From NCBI GenBank assembly GCA_023252115.1, contig JAHEXM010000003.1:791-6842 (forward strand): a DNA stretch of 6,052 bases. The letters are read 5' to 3'. How positions within the stretch are numbered: the stretch's first letter is position 1; every line of letters starts with the position of its first letter. Source of the DNA: Micrococcales bacterium. Its GTDB lineage: Bacteria > Actinomycetota > Actinomycetes > S36-B12 > UBA10799. The position numbers and the translations under genes were made by a program. This document shows, in pieces, positions 1 through 6,052 of this stretch. Under the pieces are notes generated by a model. The model was not told the DNA's origin and did no database searches. It was given only the letters and a program-made list of their open reading frames with translations.

Positions 1-631
1 CGACGGTTGCGTTCGGCGCTTCAACACTTGGCACGGCCAGCTCCTCGCGGCCGGTTGCAAGTGTGAGTAAGTCTGGGCAGTAGCGACCGGTCGCGGGCGA
101 CCAATAGCCAGTCCCGCTTGCATCACCGCGGTCTGTCGTGAGCTCGGAAATTCCAACGCCGCGCAGCCGCCACGTCAGCCAGTCGTGCGGAAGACAGATC
201 GCTGCCGTTGCTGCGATCGACTTCGGTTCGTTGCGGGCAAGCCATCGCAACTTGGCAATTGTGAGCGAAGCGACTGGCACTGTTCCGACTCGCGTTGCCC
301 ATTGGTCGGCACCCAGTTCGTCCACGAGCGCTTCGGCATCAAGTGCAGACCTGGTGTCGTTCCACAACAACGCCGGACGTACAACTTCGCCGTCGGCGTC
401 GAGGCAGATCATGCCGTGTTGTTGCCCGCCAATTCCAAGTGTGACCACCTCGTCGAGCCCGCCAGCATCTTTGACGGCAGCTACGAATGCGTCCTCCCAT
501 GCCTGCGGATCGACTTCGGTCCCATCGGGATGCGGTGCTCGTCCAGAGCGCAACGTTTCACCGGATTCAAGATCACGGATGACGACTTTGCAGCTTTGAG
601 TCGATGAATCGACGCCGGCAACGAGAGTCAT
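1..631 (-). CDS. xylB: Xylulokinase, N-terminal part (gene runs off the left edge)
   Basis: Cytoplasmic FGGY-family sugar kinase that phosphorylates D-xylulose with ATP to give xylulose 5-phosphate for the pentose phosphate pathway. Translating the minus strand from the ATG at 631 gives 210 uninterrupted residues to the window edge, less than half of the usual ~460-500. Seen: the phosphate-binding motif [10 protein letters not shown] (residues 6-15), GIGGQQHGM (66-74) matching the family's sugar-binding GQxHG segment, LLWNDTR (88-94), [10 protein letters not shown] (147-156) and [14 protein letters not shown] (166-179), all typical of XylB rather than glycerol or gluconate kinases. The catalytic Asp of the C-terminal half lies outside the window. 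The ATG follows the xylA stop (TGA, 637-639) by 5 nt and has no good Shine-Dalgarno sequence, so translational coupling to xylA is likely. The shadow frames on the plus strand here are not genes. Confidence 0.95.
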   Translation of the reverse strand, partial: MTLVAGVDSSTQSCKVVIRDLESGETLRSGRAPHPDGTEVDPQAWEDAFVAAVKDAGGLDEVVTLGIGGQQHGMICLDADGEVVRPALLWNDTRSALDAEALVDELGADQWATRVGTVPVASLTIAKLRWLARNEPKSIAATAAICLPHDWLTWRLRGVGISELTTDRGDASGTGYWSPATGRYCPDLLTLATGREELAVPSVEAPNATV

Positions 632-636
632 CGAGT

Positions 637-1794
637 TCAGCGAGCGCCGAGGATGTGTTCGATTGCGAGTTGATCAAGCAGGGCGTATCCATAACCACGA
701 GCAGCGAGCGCATCCGCATCCACGTCGCCAACCCTTGGCAGGTCGGCGTAAGTCTCGCCACTTGCCAGCGTCGGTGTTGCCAGTTCGTCGACGCCGCTGA
801 TGGCGAGTGCTTCTTGCACACGTGGATCGGCGCGATACGCAGCTGCCCGTTCTTTGAGAAACAGGTACGTGCGCATATTGGCCGACGCCGATTCCCACAC
901 GCCGTCGAGATCCTCGGTGCGCAGCGGCTTGTAGTCGAAGTGGCGCGGCCCGTCGTACCCACCACGTTCCAACAGGTCGACCAGAAAGAAGGCACTGATC
1001 AAGTCACCGTGTCCGAACACCAAGTCTTGGTCGTACTTGGGCCCGTGCTGCCCGTTCAAGTCGATGTGAAAGAGCTTCTTGTGCCACAGCGCTTGCCCAA
1101 TTGACGCGACGAAGTTGAGCCCAGCCATTTGTTCGTGTCCGACCTCGGGATTGACTCCCACCATTTCGGGATGTTCGAGCTCGTTGATAAATGCGAGTGC
1201 ACTTCCAACCGTTGGCAAGAAAATGTCGCCGCGGGGCTCATTGGGTTTCGGTTCGATCGCGAACTTGATGTCGTACCCCTGGTCGAGCACGTACTGGCAC
1301 AACGTGTCAAAGCCCTCTTTGTAGCGGTCAAGCGCAACGCGGACATCTTTGGCTGCATCTATCTCCGCACCTTCACGTCCACCCCAGCACACGTAGGTCT
1401 GTGCACCAAGTTCGTTAGCAAGATCGAGGTTTCGGATCACCTTCGCCAACGCGAACCGACGGACGTCACGATCATTGGAAGTGAAACCACCATCTTTGAA
1501 CACTGGATGGGTGAAGAGATTTGTCGTCATCATCGGAACGGCCATGCCAGCGGCGTCAAGCGCAGCCTTGAACTGTTTCAACGTCGCGTCGCGCTCGGCA
1601 TCGGTCATCTCAAATGGCACGAGATCGTCGTCATGAAAGTTGACTCCGTAGGCGCCGAGTTCCGCAAGCTTGGCGACTGAGACATTCGGATCCAGCGGCG
1701 CCCGGGTCGCGTCGCCGAAGGGATCGCGGGCCTGCCATCCAACTGTCCATAGGCCGAAGGTGAATTTGTCGGCGGGTGTTGGTTCGGCTGCCAC
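637..1794 (-). CDS. xylA: Xylose isomerase, actinobacterial class I type
   Basis: Cytoplasmic metal-dependent TIM-barrel enzyme that interconverts D-xylose and D-xylulose (and glucose and fructose); first step of the isomerase route. I place the start at the GTG at 1794, giving 385 residues, close to the ~388 of Streptomyces enzymes. A strong AGGAGG lies 5 nt upstream, and the N-terminus then aligns with the family ([17 protein letters not shown]). With this start the active site falls at Streptomyces numbering: His54 and Asp57 (FHDDDL), Glu181 and Lys183 ([11 protein letters not shown]), Glu217, His220, Asp245 (FHIDLNGQ), Asp255, Asp257 (DQD) and Asp287 (HFDYKP). All metal ligands and the proton-shuttle His are present, so the enzyme should be active. 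The frame stays open to a GTG at 1860, but those 22 extra residues have no family counterpart. xylB follows directly. A class II (longer, Gram-negative type) enzyme is ruled out by length and motifs. Confidence 0.97.
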   Translation of the reverse strand: MAAEPTPADKFTFGLWTVGWQARDPFGDATRAPLDPNVSVAKLAELGAYGVNFHDDDLVPFEMTDAERDATLKQFKAALDAAGMAVPMMTTNLFTHPVFKDGGFTSNDRDVRRFALAKVIRNLDLANELGAQTYVCWGGREGAEIDAAKDVRVALDRYKEGFDTLCQYVLDQGYDIKFAIEPKPNEPRGDIFLPTVGSALAFINELEHPEMVGVNPEVGHEQMAGLNFVASIGQALWHKKLFHIDLNGQHGPKYDQDLVFGHGDLISAFFLVDLLERGGYDGPRHFDYKPLRTEDLDGVWESASANMRTYLFLKERAAAYRADPRVQEALAISGVDELATPTLASGETYADLPRVGDVDADALAARGYGYALLDQLAIEHILGAR

Positions 1795-1799
1795 GTTGT

Positions 1800-1805
1800 C
1801 CTCCT
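1800..1805 (-). promoter_or_regulatory. Ribosome binding site that decides the xylA start
   Basis: On the minus strand the sequence reads AGGAGG, then ACAAC, then GTG at 1794. This is a full anti-16S match at 5-nt spacing. It selects the internal GTG over the upstream in-frame GTG at 1860. Confidence 0.85.
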
Positions 1806-1821
1806 GGGTCGCTGGGTTGGT

Positions 1822-1838
1822 TGAAGCCTGGCGCTTCA
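1822..1838. promoter_or_regulatory. 17-bp inverted repeat upstream of xylA, candidate operator
   Basis: TGAAGC - CTGGC - GCTTCA is a perfect 6-bp inverted repeat with a 5-nt spacer. It lies 28-44 nt upstream of the xylA GTG, where a promoter-proximal or leader operator would sit. Actinobacterial xyl operons are usually controlled by ROK-family XylR or LacI-family repressors, which bind such palindromes. No regulator gene is visible in the window, so the role is inferred from position and symmetry only. It could also be a small chance hairpin. Confidence 0.35.
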
Positions 1839-2011
1839 TGCCTAGGTCGATCAACGTCACATCACCCAGCTAGCCGCAGTAGCAGGTCCCCAGGAAGTTT
1901 TTCGGCATCTCAGGTTTCGATCCGCGCAAGGTGGGAAAGCTCTTCGTGGTAGCCCGAACGGGTGAACCAAACGGTCGAAGCCCCCGACCCAAGAGCCACT
2001 AGGAGACCGCC

Positions 2012-2449
2012 ATGAACAAGTTCGTACTCGCAATTTCCGCGCTCGGCGCCACTGCAGCGCTTTCGCTGGCACCAGCTGTCGCCTTCGCGGCGCCAACAAC
2101 ACCCGCACCAACCAACTCAGAGTCCGCGACCACCACATTAGGTGCCATCAGCAATGTGACGGCGACTCCCTACCAACACCCCAAGTACGGCAAGGTCTAC
2201 AAAATCTCGGGCAACGTGACCGGTGCCTCCGCTGGACAGATGGTCCAATTGCTCAACGCGAATGGCACTCCGGCAAAGGGATTTACCCCCTATGCCTTCG
2301 GTGGTGGATCAAGCTTCGTCTTTTACTACAACCCAGGTTCGGCAGCCGGTAACTACATGGTCAAGATCGGCAACCAGACCTCGGCACAGTTCCGCCTCGC
2401 ACCGCTTGCCACCGGACTCGGTCTTGTCGCCCCGACCGGAGGGATGTAA
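2012..2449 (+). CDS. Small secreted protein of unknown function
   Basis: 145 residues, not recognised as a named family. The ATG at 2012 is preceded by AGGAGA (2001-2006) at 5-nt spacing. Residues 1-26 are a classic Sec signal peptide: MNK, a hydrophobic run of Ala/Leu/Val, then AFA before a cut near residue 26. The mature protein starts with a Pro/Thr/Ser-rich linker (about 27-43). A beta-strand-like region rich in Gly, Asn, Tyr and Val follows (about 44-128), with phrases such as YGKVYKISGNVTG and NYMVKIGN that resemble one small immunoglobulin-like or Fn3-like sandwich, although no catalytic motif is visible. There are no cysteines and no LPXTG or second membrane segment, so it is probably released or loosely wall-associated. 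It is divergent from xylA with about 217 bp between the two starts. I see no convincing promoter hexamers there, and nothing ties its function to xylose. Confidence 0.82.
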   Translation: MNKFVLAISALGATAALSLAPAVAFAAPTTPAPTNSESATTTLGAISNVTATPYQHPKYGKVYKISGNVTGASAGQMVQLLNANGTPAKGFTPYAFGGGSSFVFYYNPGSAAGNYMVKIGNQTSAQFRLAPLATGLGLVAPTGGM

Positions 2450-2465
2450 CGCCCACTCCGTCCCC

Positions 2466-2514
2466 GCAAGGTGGAACAAAGTGTCGCCATAGCGACGCGG
2501 ATGTTCCACCTTGC
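2466..2514. terminator. Composite hairpin between convergent genes, probable bidirectional terminator
   Basis: A perfect 13-bp inverted repeat, GCAAGGTGGAACA (2466-2478) and TGTTCCACCTTGC (2502-2514), encloses a second hairpin: 2481-2487 pairs with 2492-2498 (core GTCGC/GCGAC, one T-G wobble) around a CATA loop. It begins 17 nt after the stop of the plus-strand secreted protein and ends 32 nt beyond the stop of the minus-strand VWA gene, which suits termination from both sides. Neither side has a T tract, which is common for actinobacterial terminators but lowers certainty. A protein-binding site or a dispersed palindromic element are alternatives. Confidence 0.6.
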
Positions 2515-2546
2515 TGGGTTGTTGGGGGGTCTCGTTCGGCAAGTGG

Positions 2547-3737
2547 TTAGCGCCGAGCCGGAGTTCCGCGATTGAGTTTCGCCATCGCATCGGTCAAGCC
2601 ATCGATCGTCATGGGGAACATCTCAAAGACTCGGCCAATTTCTTCGATCGTCCCGTGCTTCCAACGTGCGTGCGGCTCAGGGTTCAACCACACACTGTGA
2701 TTGAAATGGTCGGCAAGAATCCGTAGCCACTCCAAACCCGACCGTTGCGGCTGGTCCGCCGGAGAAAACCCGGCCTGTTGCCACAGTTCATACGGCGCCA
2801 TGTAAGCGTCACCAATCATGATGAGCTTGTAGTGATTCCCACACTCGCGAATCAAGTACGAGATCCAGACACCGTCGGTGAATCTGTCGGTCTCGAAGAC
2901 CTGCCCATACACGCAATTGTGAAAGTAGTACGTCCGCAAGTCCTTAAAATGAGTCGCCTTCTTTGTTGCACTAAACAACTGCGACATCAGCTCGGAATAC
3001 GGGTACATCGAGCCACCAACATCAATCATCAAAATGACGTGAGTGTTCGGGCGACTTGGTGGACGAACAACGATCTCGATATCGCCAGCATTTCGAGCCG
3101 TCTCGTCGATCGTCCGCTCGATATCCAACTCAACATCTGCACCTTCACGCACAAACGCGCGCAGGCGCCGCAAGGCAACTTCAAACTGACGGATATCAAG
3201 TGACAGGTCAGATCGGTATGGGCGGTAACTGCGCGCATCGGCGACTCGGATGGCAGACCGACCGCCACCGGAACTTCCGGTACTGACGCCAGCGCGTGAA
3301 CTTCCCGCTTGACCAAGTTGGGAAGTTCCGCCGGTGCCAATCCAATAATTACCGCCGTCATGACGTTCCGTTTGTTCCTTGAGCCGTTCCTCGAACATAC
3401 GTCGCAGTTCCTCGATTCGATCAGCGTCGAGTAACTCTTGCGGCAAGTCGTCATCGAACCGATCCCGCCACGCATCTGCTTCGTCCAGCCATTCCCGGAT
3501 CTCTTCGGTGAGTTCGGGCATCACCATGTCCATGCCCTTGAACTCAGCAAGGAAAGCCTGATCGAAGGCGTCAAGATGACCTTCGGAATGAATCAACACC
3601 GAACGCGCAGTGAAATAGAAACCGTCAATCGATTGATCGTGTACGCCGTGTGCCATGGCTTGCGCGAGCGTCAATGCTTCACCCACACCGACCGGAACGT
3701 TGAGCTGCCTAAGCCGATAGATGAAGTTGATAAACAT
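2547..3737 (-). CDS. VWA domain protein of the CoxE-like (COG3825) type
   Basis: 396-residue cytoplasmic protein with no signal peptide or membrane segment. Residues 1-120 are helical and acidic, and start in the family manner (FIYRLRQLNVPVGVGE). A Gly/Ser-rich stretch containing YWIGTGGTS (131-139) leads to a helical region and then a VWA domain (about 230-350). The metal-site motif is DVGGS (239-243), where canonical VWA domains have DxSxS. From memory, DVGGSM is usual in this subfamily, so I do not treat it as decay. Other family signatures are YFHNCVY (271-277), GDAYMAPYEL (309-318) and VWLNPEP (349-355). CoxE-like VWA proteins pair with MoxR AAA+ ATPases in maturation or remodelling of enzyme complexes. 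Here the MoxR gene ends 6 nt upstream, and AGGTAG, overlapping its stop codon, serves as the ribosome binding site 6 nt before the ATG. The client is unknown: no CO dehydrogenase genes are present. Confidence 0.9.
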   Translation of the reverse strand: MFINFIYRLRQLNVPVGVGEALTLAQAMAHGVHDQSIDGFYFTARSVLIHSEGHLDAFDQAFLAEFKGMDMVMPELTEEIREWLDEADAWRDRFDDDLPQELLDADRIEELRRMFEERLKEQTERHDGGNYWIGTGGTSQLGQAGSSRAGVSTGSSGGGRSAIRVADARSYRPYRSDLSLDIRQFEVALRRLRAFVREGADVELDIERTIDETARNAGDIEIVVRPPSRPNTHVILMIDVGGSMYPYSELMSQLFSATKKATHFKDLRTYYFHNCVYGQVFETDRFTDGVWISYLIRECGNHYKLIMIGDAYMAPYELWQQAGFSPADQPQRSGLEWLRILADHFNHSVWLNPEPHARWKHGTIEEIGRVFEMFPMTIDGLTDAMAKLNRGTPARR

Positions 3738-3743
3738 GTCGGA

Positions 3744-4601
3744 CTACCTGAACCGCGGACGCACACGCCCCGAAACCGCATCGGCAAAAACCTGAAGGTC
3801 TTGTTCCTTCTTCAGCAACGTACCAAGGTACGGCAGCCCTTCCGACAGTCCAATTGTCGAATCGTTACGAGCCAGCAGCATCGAAATCCAATCAACGAGT
3901 TCGCTGGTGCTCGGCTTCTTGCGCAACCGATCCATGTCACGTATTTCGTAAAACGTGTCGAGCGCTCGAGTCAAGAGTTCCTCACTCAACCCTGGATGAT
4001 GGACATCGACGATGCGCGCCATCAAGTCTCGATCAGGAAAGTCGATGAAGTGAAAGATGCACCGGCGCAGGAAGGCATCCGGTAGTTCCTTCTCGGCGTT
4101 GCTAGTGATGATCACAATCGGTCGATGCTGCGCAACTACTTCGTCACCAGTCTCGGTAACGGTGAAGCGCATCTTGTCGAGCTCATGCAACAAGTCATTC
4201 GGGAATTCCAGATCCGCTTTGTCGATTTCGTCAATCAGCAACACCACGCGTTTGTCTGAGCCGAATGCTCGGCCGACAGGCCCCATGTGAATGTATTCGC
4301 GGATATCGCGGACGTCATGATCACCAAACCGACTGTCGTATAAGCGCTGCACGGTGTCGTAGTGATACATCCCGTCCTGTGCACGCGTGGTGCTTTTGAC
4401 ATTCCACGAGATCAGTTCCAGCCCTTCGGCTTCGGCGATGGCCTCGGCGAGCAACGTCTTACCAGTGCCTGGTTCACCGCGAACAAGTAAGGGCTTTTCC
4501 AAGACCAGCGCGCAGCGCACGGCAGCTTCAAGCGCTGGGTTTGTCAGATAGTCGGATGTGCCAACAAATTCATGGCCCTGTTCGACGGATTCAGTGGACA
4601 T
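3744..4601 (-). CDS. MoxR-family AAA+ ATPase
   Basis: 285-residue cytoplasmic ATPase, normal length for the MoxR/CoxD/NorQ group. Seen in order: Walker A GEPGTGKT (42-49), the MoxR-type insert with SWNVKSTTRAQDGMYHYD (65-82), Walker B VVLLIDEIDKAD (119-130), sensor 1 IITSN (164-168) and the arginine pair FLRRC (177-181) expected as the finger, followed by the small helical lid domain. All catalytic residues are intact. Proteins of this group form hexameric rings that work with a VWA partner to insert cofactors into, or remodel, a client complex. The VWA gene lies directly downstream, so the two almost certainly work together. The ATG at 4601 is the only usable start, because an in-frame TGA lies about 35 nt upstream. 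Its AGGAG sits just 1 nt from the ATG, tighter than optimal. The preceding secreted-protein gene ends 16 nt upstream, suggesting one transcript. Confidence 0.95.
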   Translation of the reverse strand: MSTESVEQGHEFVGTSDYLTNPALEAAVRCALVLEKPLLVRGEPGTGKTLLAEAIAEAEGLELISWNVKSTTRAQDGMYHYDTVQRLYDSRFGDHDVRDIREYIHMGPVGRAFGSDKRVVLLIDEIDKADLEFPNDLLHELDKMRFTVTETGDEVVAQHRPIVIITSNAEKELPDAFLRRCIFHFIDFPDRDLMARIVDVHHPGLSEELLTRALDTFYEIRDMDRLRKKPSTSELVDWISMLLARNDSTIGLSEGLPYLGTLLKKEQDLQVFADAVSGRVRPRFR

Positions 4602-4617
4602 GCTCCTGATGATAGAT

Positions 4618-5532
4618 CTACGGCCGTGCCCGCATCACATTGCTCCATTGACCCCAACCCTGCCCATTGCGTGCGCGAACTATTACTTGGTGACGCTTAC
4701 CGTGCATCAGTCCGACCCAAGTCGCGCTTCGTGCATTTTTGCTGGTGGTCTTGTACACCCAAGCTCGCCACGACAATCCGGACGCTTTGATGCGTCGCAC
4801 ACCGACCTGATACCGAGTGATGGCTGAACCGTTCGAGTTAGCGGCCTTCCAATGCAATGTCACGCGACTTACTCCATTGCTTACCCGAAGACTCGGAACA
4901 ACATCGGGCACCCCTGAACCTGGAATTACTCGCACCCACCCGGTGGAAATGCTGACGAACGCACGCCAAATCGTTGAAACGAGGTAGTTGTTCTTTCCGT
5001 AGTAGTGCCCCCCGGCCCATGGGCTGGCAACAATCGCGGCAATCGTCTGGTTCGGATCGCTCACACGGAAGCCGGCAACCACTGCGGGGTACAACGACAG
5101 CAGTTGGCGCGACGTAGCGGTGATGGCACTGGCTGCATCGGCGAACTTCGTCGATCCGTTCTTGTCCTTGATCGAACCAGGTGCGCGCTGCGTGGTGTTC
5201 CACGGATTGAAAGCGAGGTAAGAGCCCTCGGCAGCAGCCCATGCCTGCATCACCTGAAGGTTGGCATTGGATGCGGGAGCACCAATCGCAGCCAACATTG
5301 CAGCAAAAAAAGACTGCGATTGACCGGGCGCGATCCAGGACTGTGACCGGCCAGTGACTGTGGGAACTATCGAGCCAGGGGGAATCGGCGCCGCCGCATG
5401 TGCAGGTTGAAATGGCATCAGGCCGACTGCCACAGCCCCAGCCACCGAAGCAACAACGACAGCGCGAGGCATAACGTTTCGGCTGATGTGACGGTGCTTG
5501 ACCGTTTCCACAGCGACCCCAGATCGATCCAT
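4618..5532 (-). CDS. Secreted protein with putative lysozyme-like domain and C-terminal Fn3 domain
   Basis: 304 residues from the ATG at 5532 (numbering below). A basic stretch (KHRHISR, 12-18) precedes a hydrophobic core (about 23-41) and AHA before a cut near residue 45, so export by Sec is predicted. Residues 70-180 contain MQAWAAAEGS (95-104), FNPWNTTQ (108-115), a helix with FADAASAITAT, and ASPWAGGHYYG (169-179). From memory this pattern, Glu in A-E-G, then N-P-x-N-T-T, then S-P-W-A, matches a lysozyme/transglycosylase-like fold in actinobacterial secreted proteins and phage lysins. Glu102 would be the catalytic candidate. Residues about 208-304 form one fibronectin type III domain (SRVTLHWKAANSNGSAITRY, ending VIVRARNGQGWGQWS), probably for wall or carbohydrate binding. 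The start is uncertain: GTG at 5511 (GGGG 5 nt upstream), ATG at 5472 and TTG at 5589 are also in frame. Peptidoglycan cleavage is inferred; a non-catalytic wall-binding role is possible. Confidence 0.85.
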   Translation of the reverse strand: MDRSGVAVETVKHRHISRNVMPRAVVVASVAGAVAVGLMPFQPAHAAAPIPPGSIVPTVTGRSQSWIAPGQSQSFFAAMLAAIGAPASNANLQVMQAWAAAEGSYLAFNPWNTTQRAPGSIKDKNGSTKFADAASAITATSRQLLSLYPAVVAGFRVSDPNQTIAAIVASPWAGGHYYGKNNYLVSTIWRAFVSISTGWVRVIPGSGVPDVVPSLRVSNGVSRVTLHWKAANSNGSAITRYQVGVRRIKASGLSWRAWVYKTTSKNARSATWVGLMHGKRHQVIVRARNGQGWGQWSNVMRARP

Positions 5533-5792
5533 CGAAAGCGCTGAAATTGCGCTTGATTCGACGGTAGGACTGCGGCACCCACCGAACAATGCTTTGCCTG
5601 CTCGCGACTACTGCAAATGGGTGAGCACTGGGACACTTCGGCTGCAGGTAACCGGTTGGCGGTCATTCGGCTGGTGTCGCCTGCAACGGGTCGGTCAAAC
5701 GTCACAGCAATACGGGGTGGCGCAAAATCAACTAGCGAGCGACAATAAAAGTCAGTTCTTTTTAGTTACTTGACAGGGTGGGGAGCGAGTTA
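5533..5792. other. Divergent intergenic region, no gene seen
   Basis: It separates the minus-strand secreted-protein gene from the plus-strand transporter gene, so it must hold both promoters unless transcription enters from outside. About 5725-5770 is clearly more A/T-rich than its surroundings. It contains the palindrome AACCGGTT (5650-5657) and a spaced repeat TGCAGG/CCTGCA (5643-5648 and 5680-5685). I could not assign a convincing -35/-10 pair on either strand. Open frames here are short and lack family signatures. Confidence 0.5.
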
Positions 5793-6052
5793 GTGCACAT
5801 CAGCGCTGACACGTTTGGGTACATCGGCGCCCTGATGATCGCGATCTTGGCGCTTCCACAGTTGCGCAAGACAGTCATAGGCGGCCATACCGAGGGCGTC
5901 TCGGCACTGTCATGGGCGCTGCAGGCTGGCTGCTCGCTGACGTTTCTTACATACGGCATCCGTATCAACTCACACCCACAGATCGCCGGGAATGTACTGC
6001 CCGTATTGGGTGCACTCGGCGTTCTGATTGCGACATTGCGTGCCCGCAAACT
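5793..6052 (+). CDS. SemiSWEET-like PQ-loop sugar transporter (gene runs off the right edge)
   Basis: 86 residues are visible from the GTG at 5793, with no stop before the edge. SemiSWEETs are about 85-100 residues, so it is probably nearly complete. Three hydrophobic segments appear at about 8-25, 38-56 and 64-82, the family's three-helix bundle. Helix 1 ends in the PQ-loop motif LALPQLRKTV (19-28), followed by the conserved loop HTEGVSALSW (32-41). An Asn in helix 3 (N67) sits where the family's substrate-pocket Asn is expected. Such proteins dimerise in the cytoplasmic membrane and move mono- or disaccharides passively. GGGGAG (5780-5785) lies 7 nt before the GTG. A GTG at 5778 is in frame but has a weaker ribosome site. 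The substrate cannot be read from sequence, and linkage to xylose use about 4 kb away is not shown. Another PQ-loop protein is the main alternative. Confidence 0.88.
   Translation, partial: MHISADTFGYIGALMIAILALPQLRKTVIGGHTEGVSALSWALQAGCSLTFLTYGIRINSHPQIAGNVLPVLGALGVLIATLRARK

Noticed and set aside
1129..1680. 183-residue open frame on the plus strand
   Set aside because: It is entirely antisense to xylA, whose protein is unambiguous; no family signature or ribosome site of its own.
1926..1934. GCAAGGTGG also occurs in the left arm of the 2466-2514 hairpin
   Set aside because: Only 9 bp are shared and the inverted partner arm is missing, so it is probably chance and not a repeat family.
3438..4085. 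215-residue open frame on the plus strand
   Set aside because: Antisense across the VWA/MoxR junction, both of which have clear motifs on the minus strand; no recognisable domain.
2547..4601. CoxD/CoxE of a carbon monoxide dehydrogenase operon
   Set aside because: The ATPase and VWA proteins are of that general type, but no coxS/M/L, coxF or coxG gene is adjacent, so the specific names are not justified.
5533..5700. Possible ydaO-type (c-di-AMP) riboswitch ahead of a secreted wall-acting gene
   Set aside because: Such switches precede cell-wall hydrolase genes in actinomycetes, but the conserved blocks I would expect (GGGGAACC-like and CCCGACAGCTAACC-like) are absent on the minus strand.
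5770..5775. Perfect TTGACA hexamer upstream of the SemiSWEET gene
   Set aside because: It lies only 17 nt before the GTG, so a -10 at normal spacing would fall on the start codon itself, and no TATAAT-like sequence is there.
5762..6049. 95-residue open frame on the minus strand at the right edge
   Set aside because: Antisense to the PQ-loop transporter frame, which has three hydrophobic helices and the PQ motif; no signature in the antisense product.

Overview
This 6 kb window looks like chromosome from an actinomycete (Actinomycetota) of moderately high GC, judged by eye at somewhat over half G+C. The evidence is a xylose isomerase of the Streptomyces/Actinoplanes (class I) type whose active-site residues fall at the Streptomyces positions, frequent GTG starts, AGGAGG-like ribosome binding sites, and secreted proteins with alanine-rich signal peptides. 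I saw no mobile element, tRNA, rRNA or CRISPR, so this reads as ordinary chromosome. Species cannot be named from the sequence.

Layout: (1) Positions 1-1794, minus strand: a xylose catabolism operon. xylA (637-1794) is followed after 5 nt by xylB (631 down to the window edge, N-terminal 210 residues only). Together they convert xylose to xylulose and then to xylulose 5-phosphate. A 17-bp hyphenated palindrome 28-44 nt upstream of the xylA GTG is a candidate operator. (2) 2012-2449, plus strand: a small secreted beta-rich protein of unknown function, divergent from xylA. It is followed by a long composite hairpin (2466-2514) that probably ends transcription between convergent units. (3) 5532-2547, minus strand: a tight three-gene set. 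It encodes a secreted protein with a putative lysozyme-like domain plus a fibronectin type III domain, then a MoxR-type AAA+ ATPase, then a von Willebrand factor A (VWA) protein of the CoxE-like group. Gaps of 16 and 6 nt suggest co-transcription. (4) 5793 to the right edge, plus strand: the start of a SemiSWEET/PQ-loop sugar transporter, divergent from the secreted protein across a 260-bp gap.

How the genes work together: XylA and XylB form a clear two-step pathway. MoxR and VWA proteins commonly work as a chaperone-like pair, with the ATPase remodelling a client recruited through the metal-binding VWA domain. No CO dehydrogenase or other obvious client lies in the window. The only candidate partner visible is the upstream secreted protein, and that link is inferred from position alone. 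I found no convincing wholly new system. The best items for a second look are the secreted lysozyme-like/Fn3 - MoxR - VWA gene set, the unrecognised small secreted protein, and the composite hairpin.
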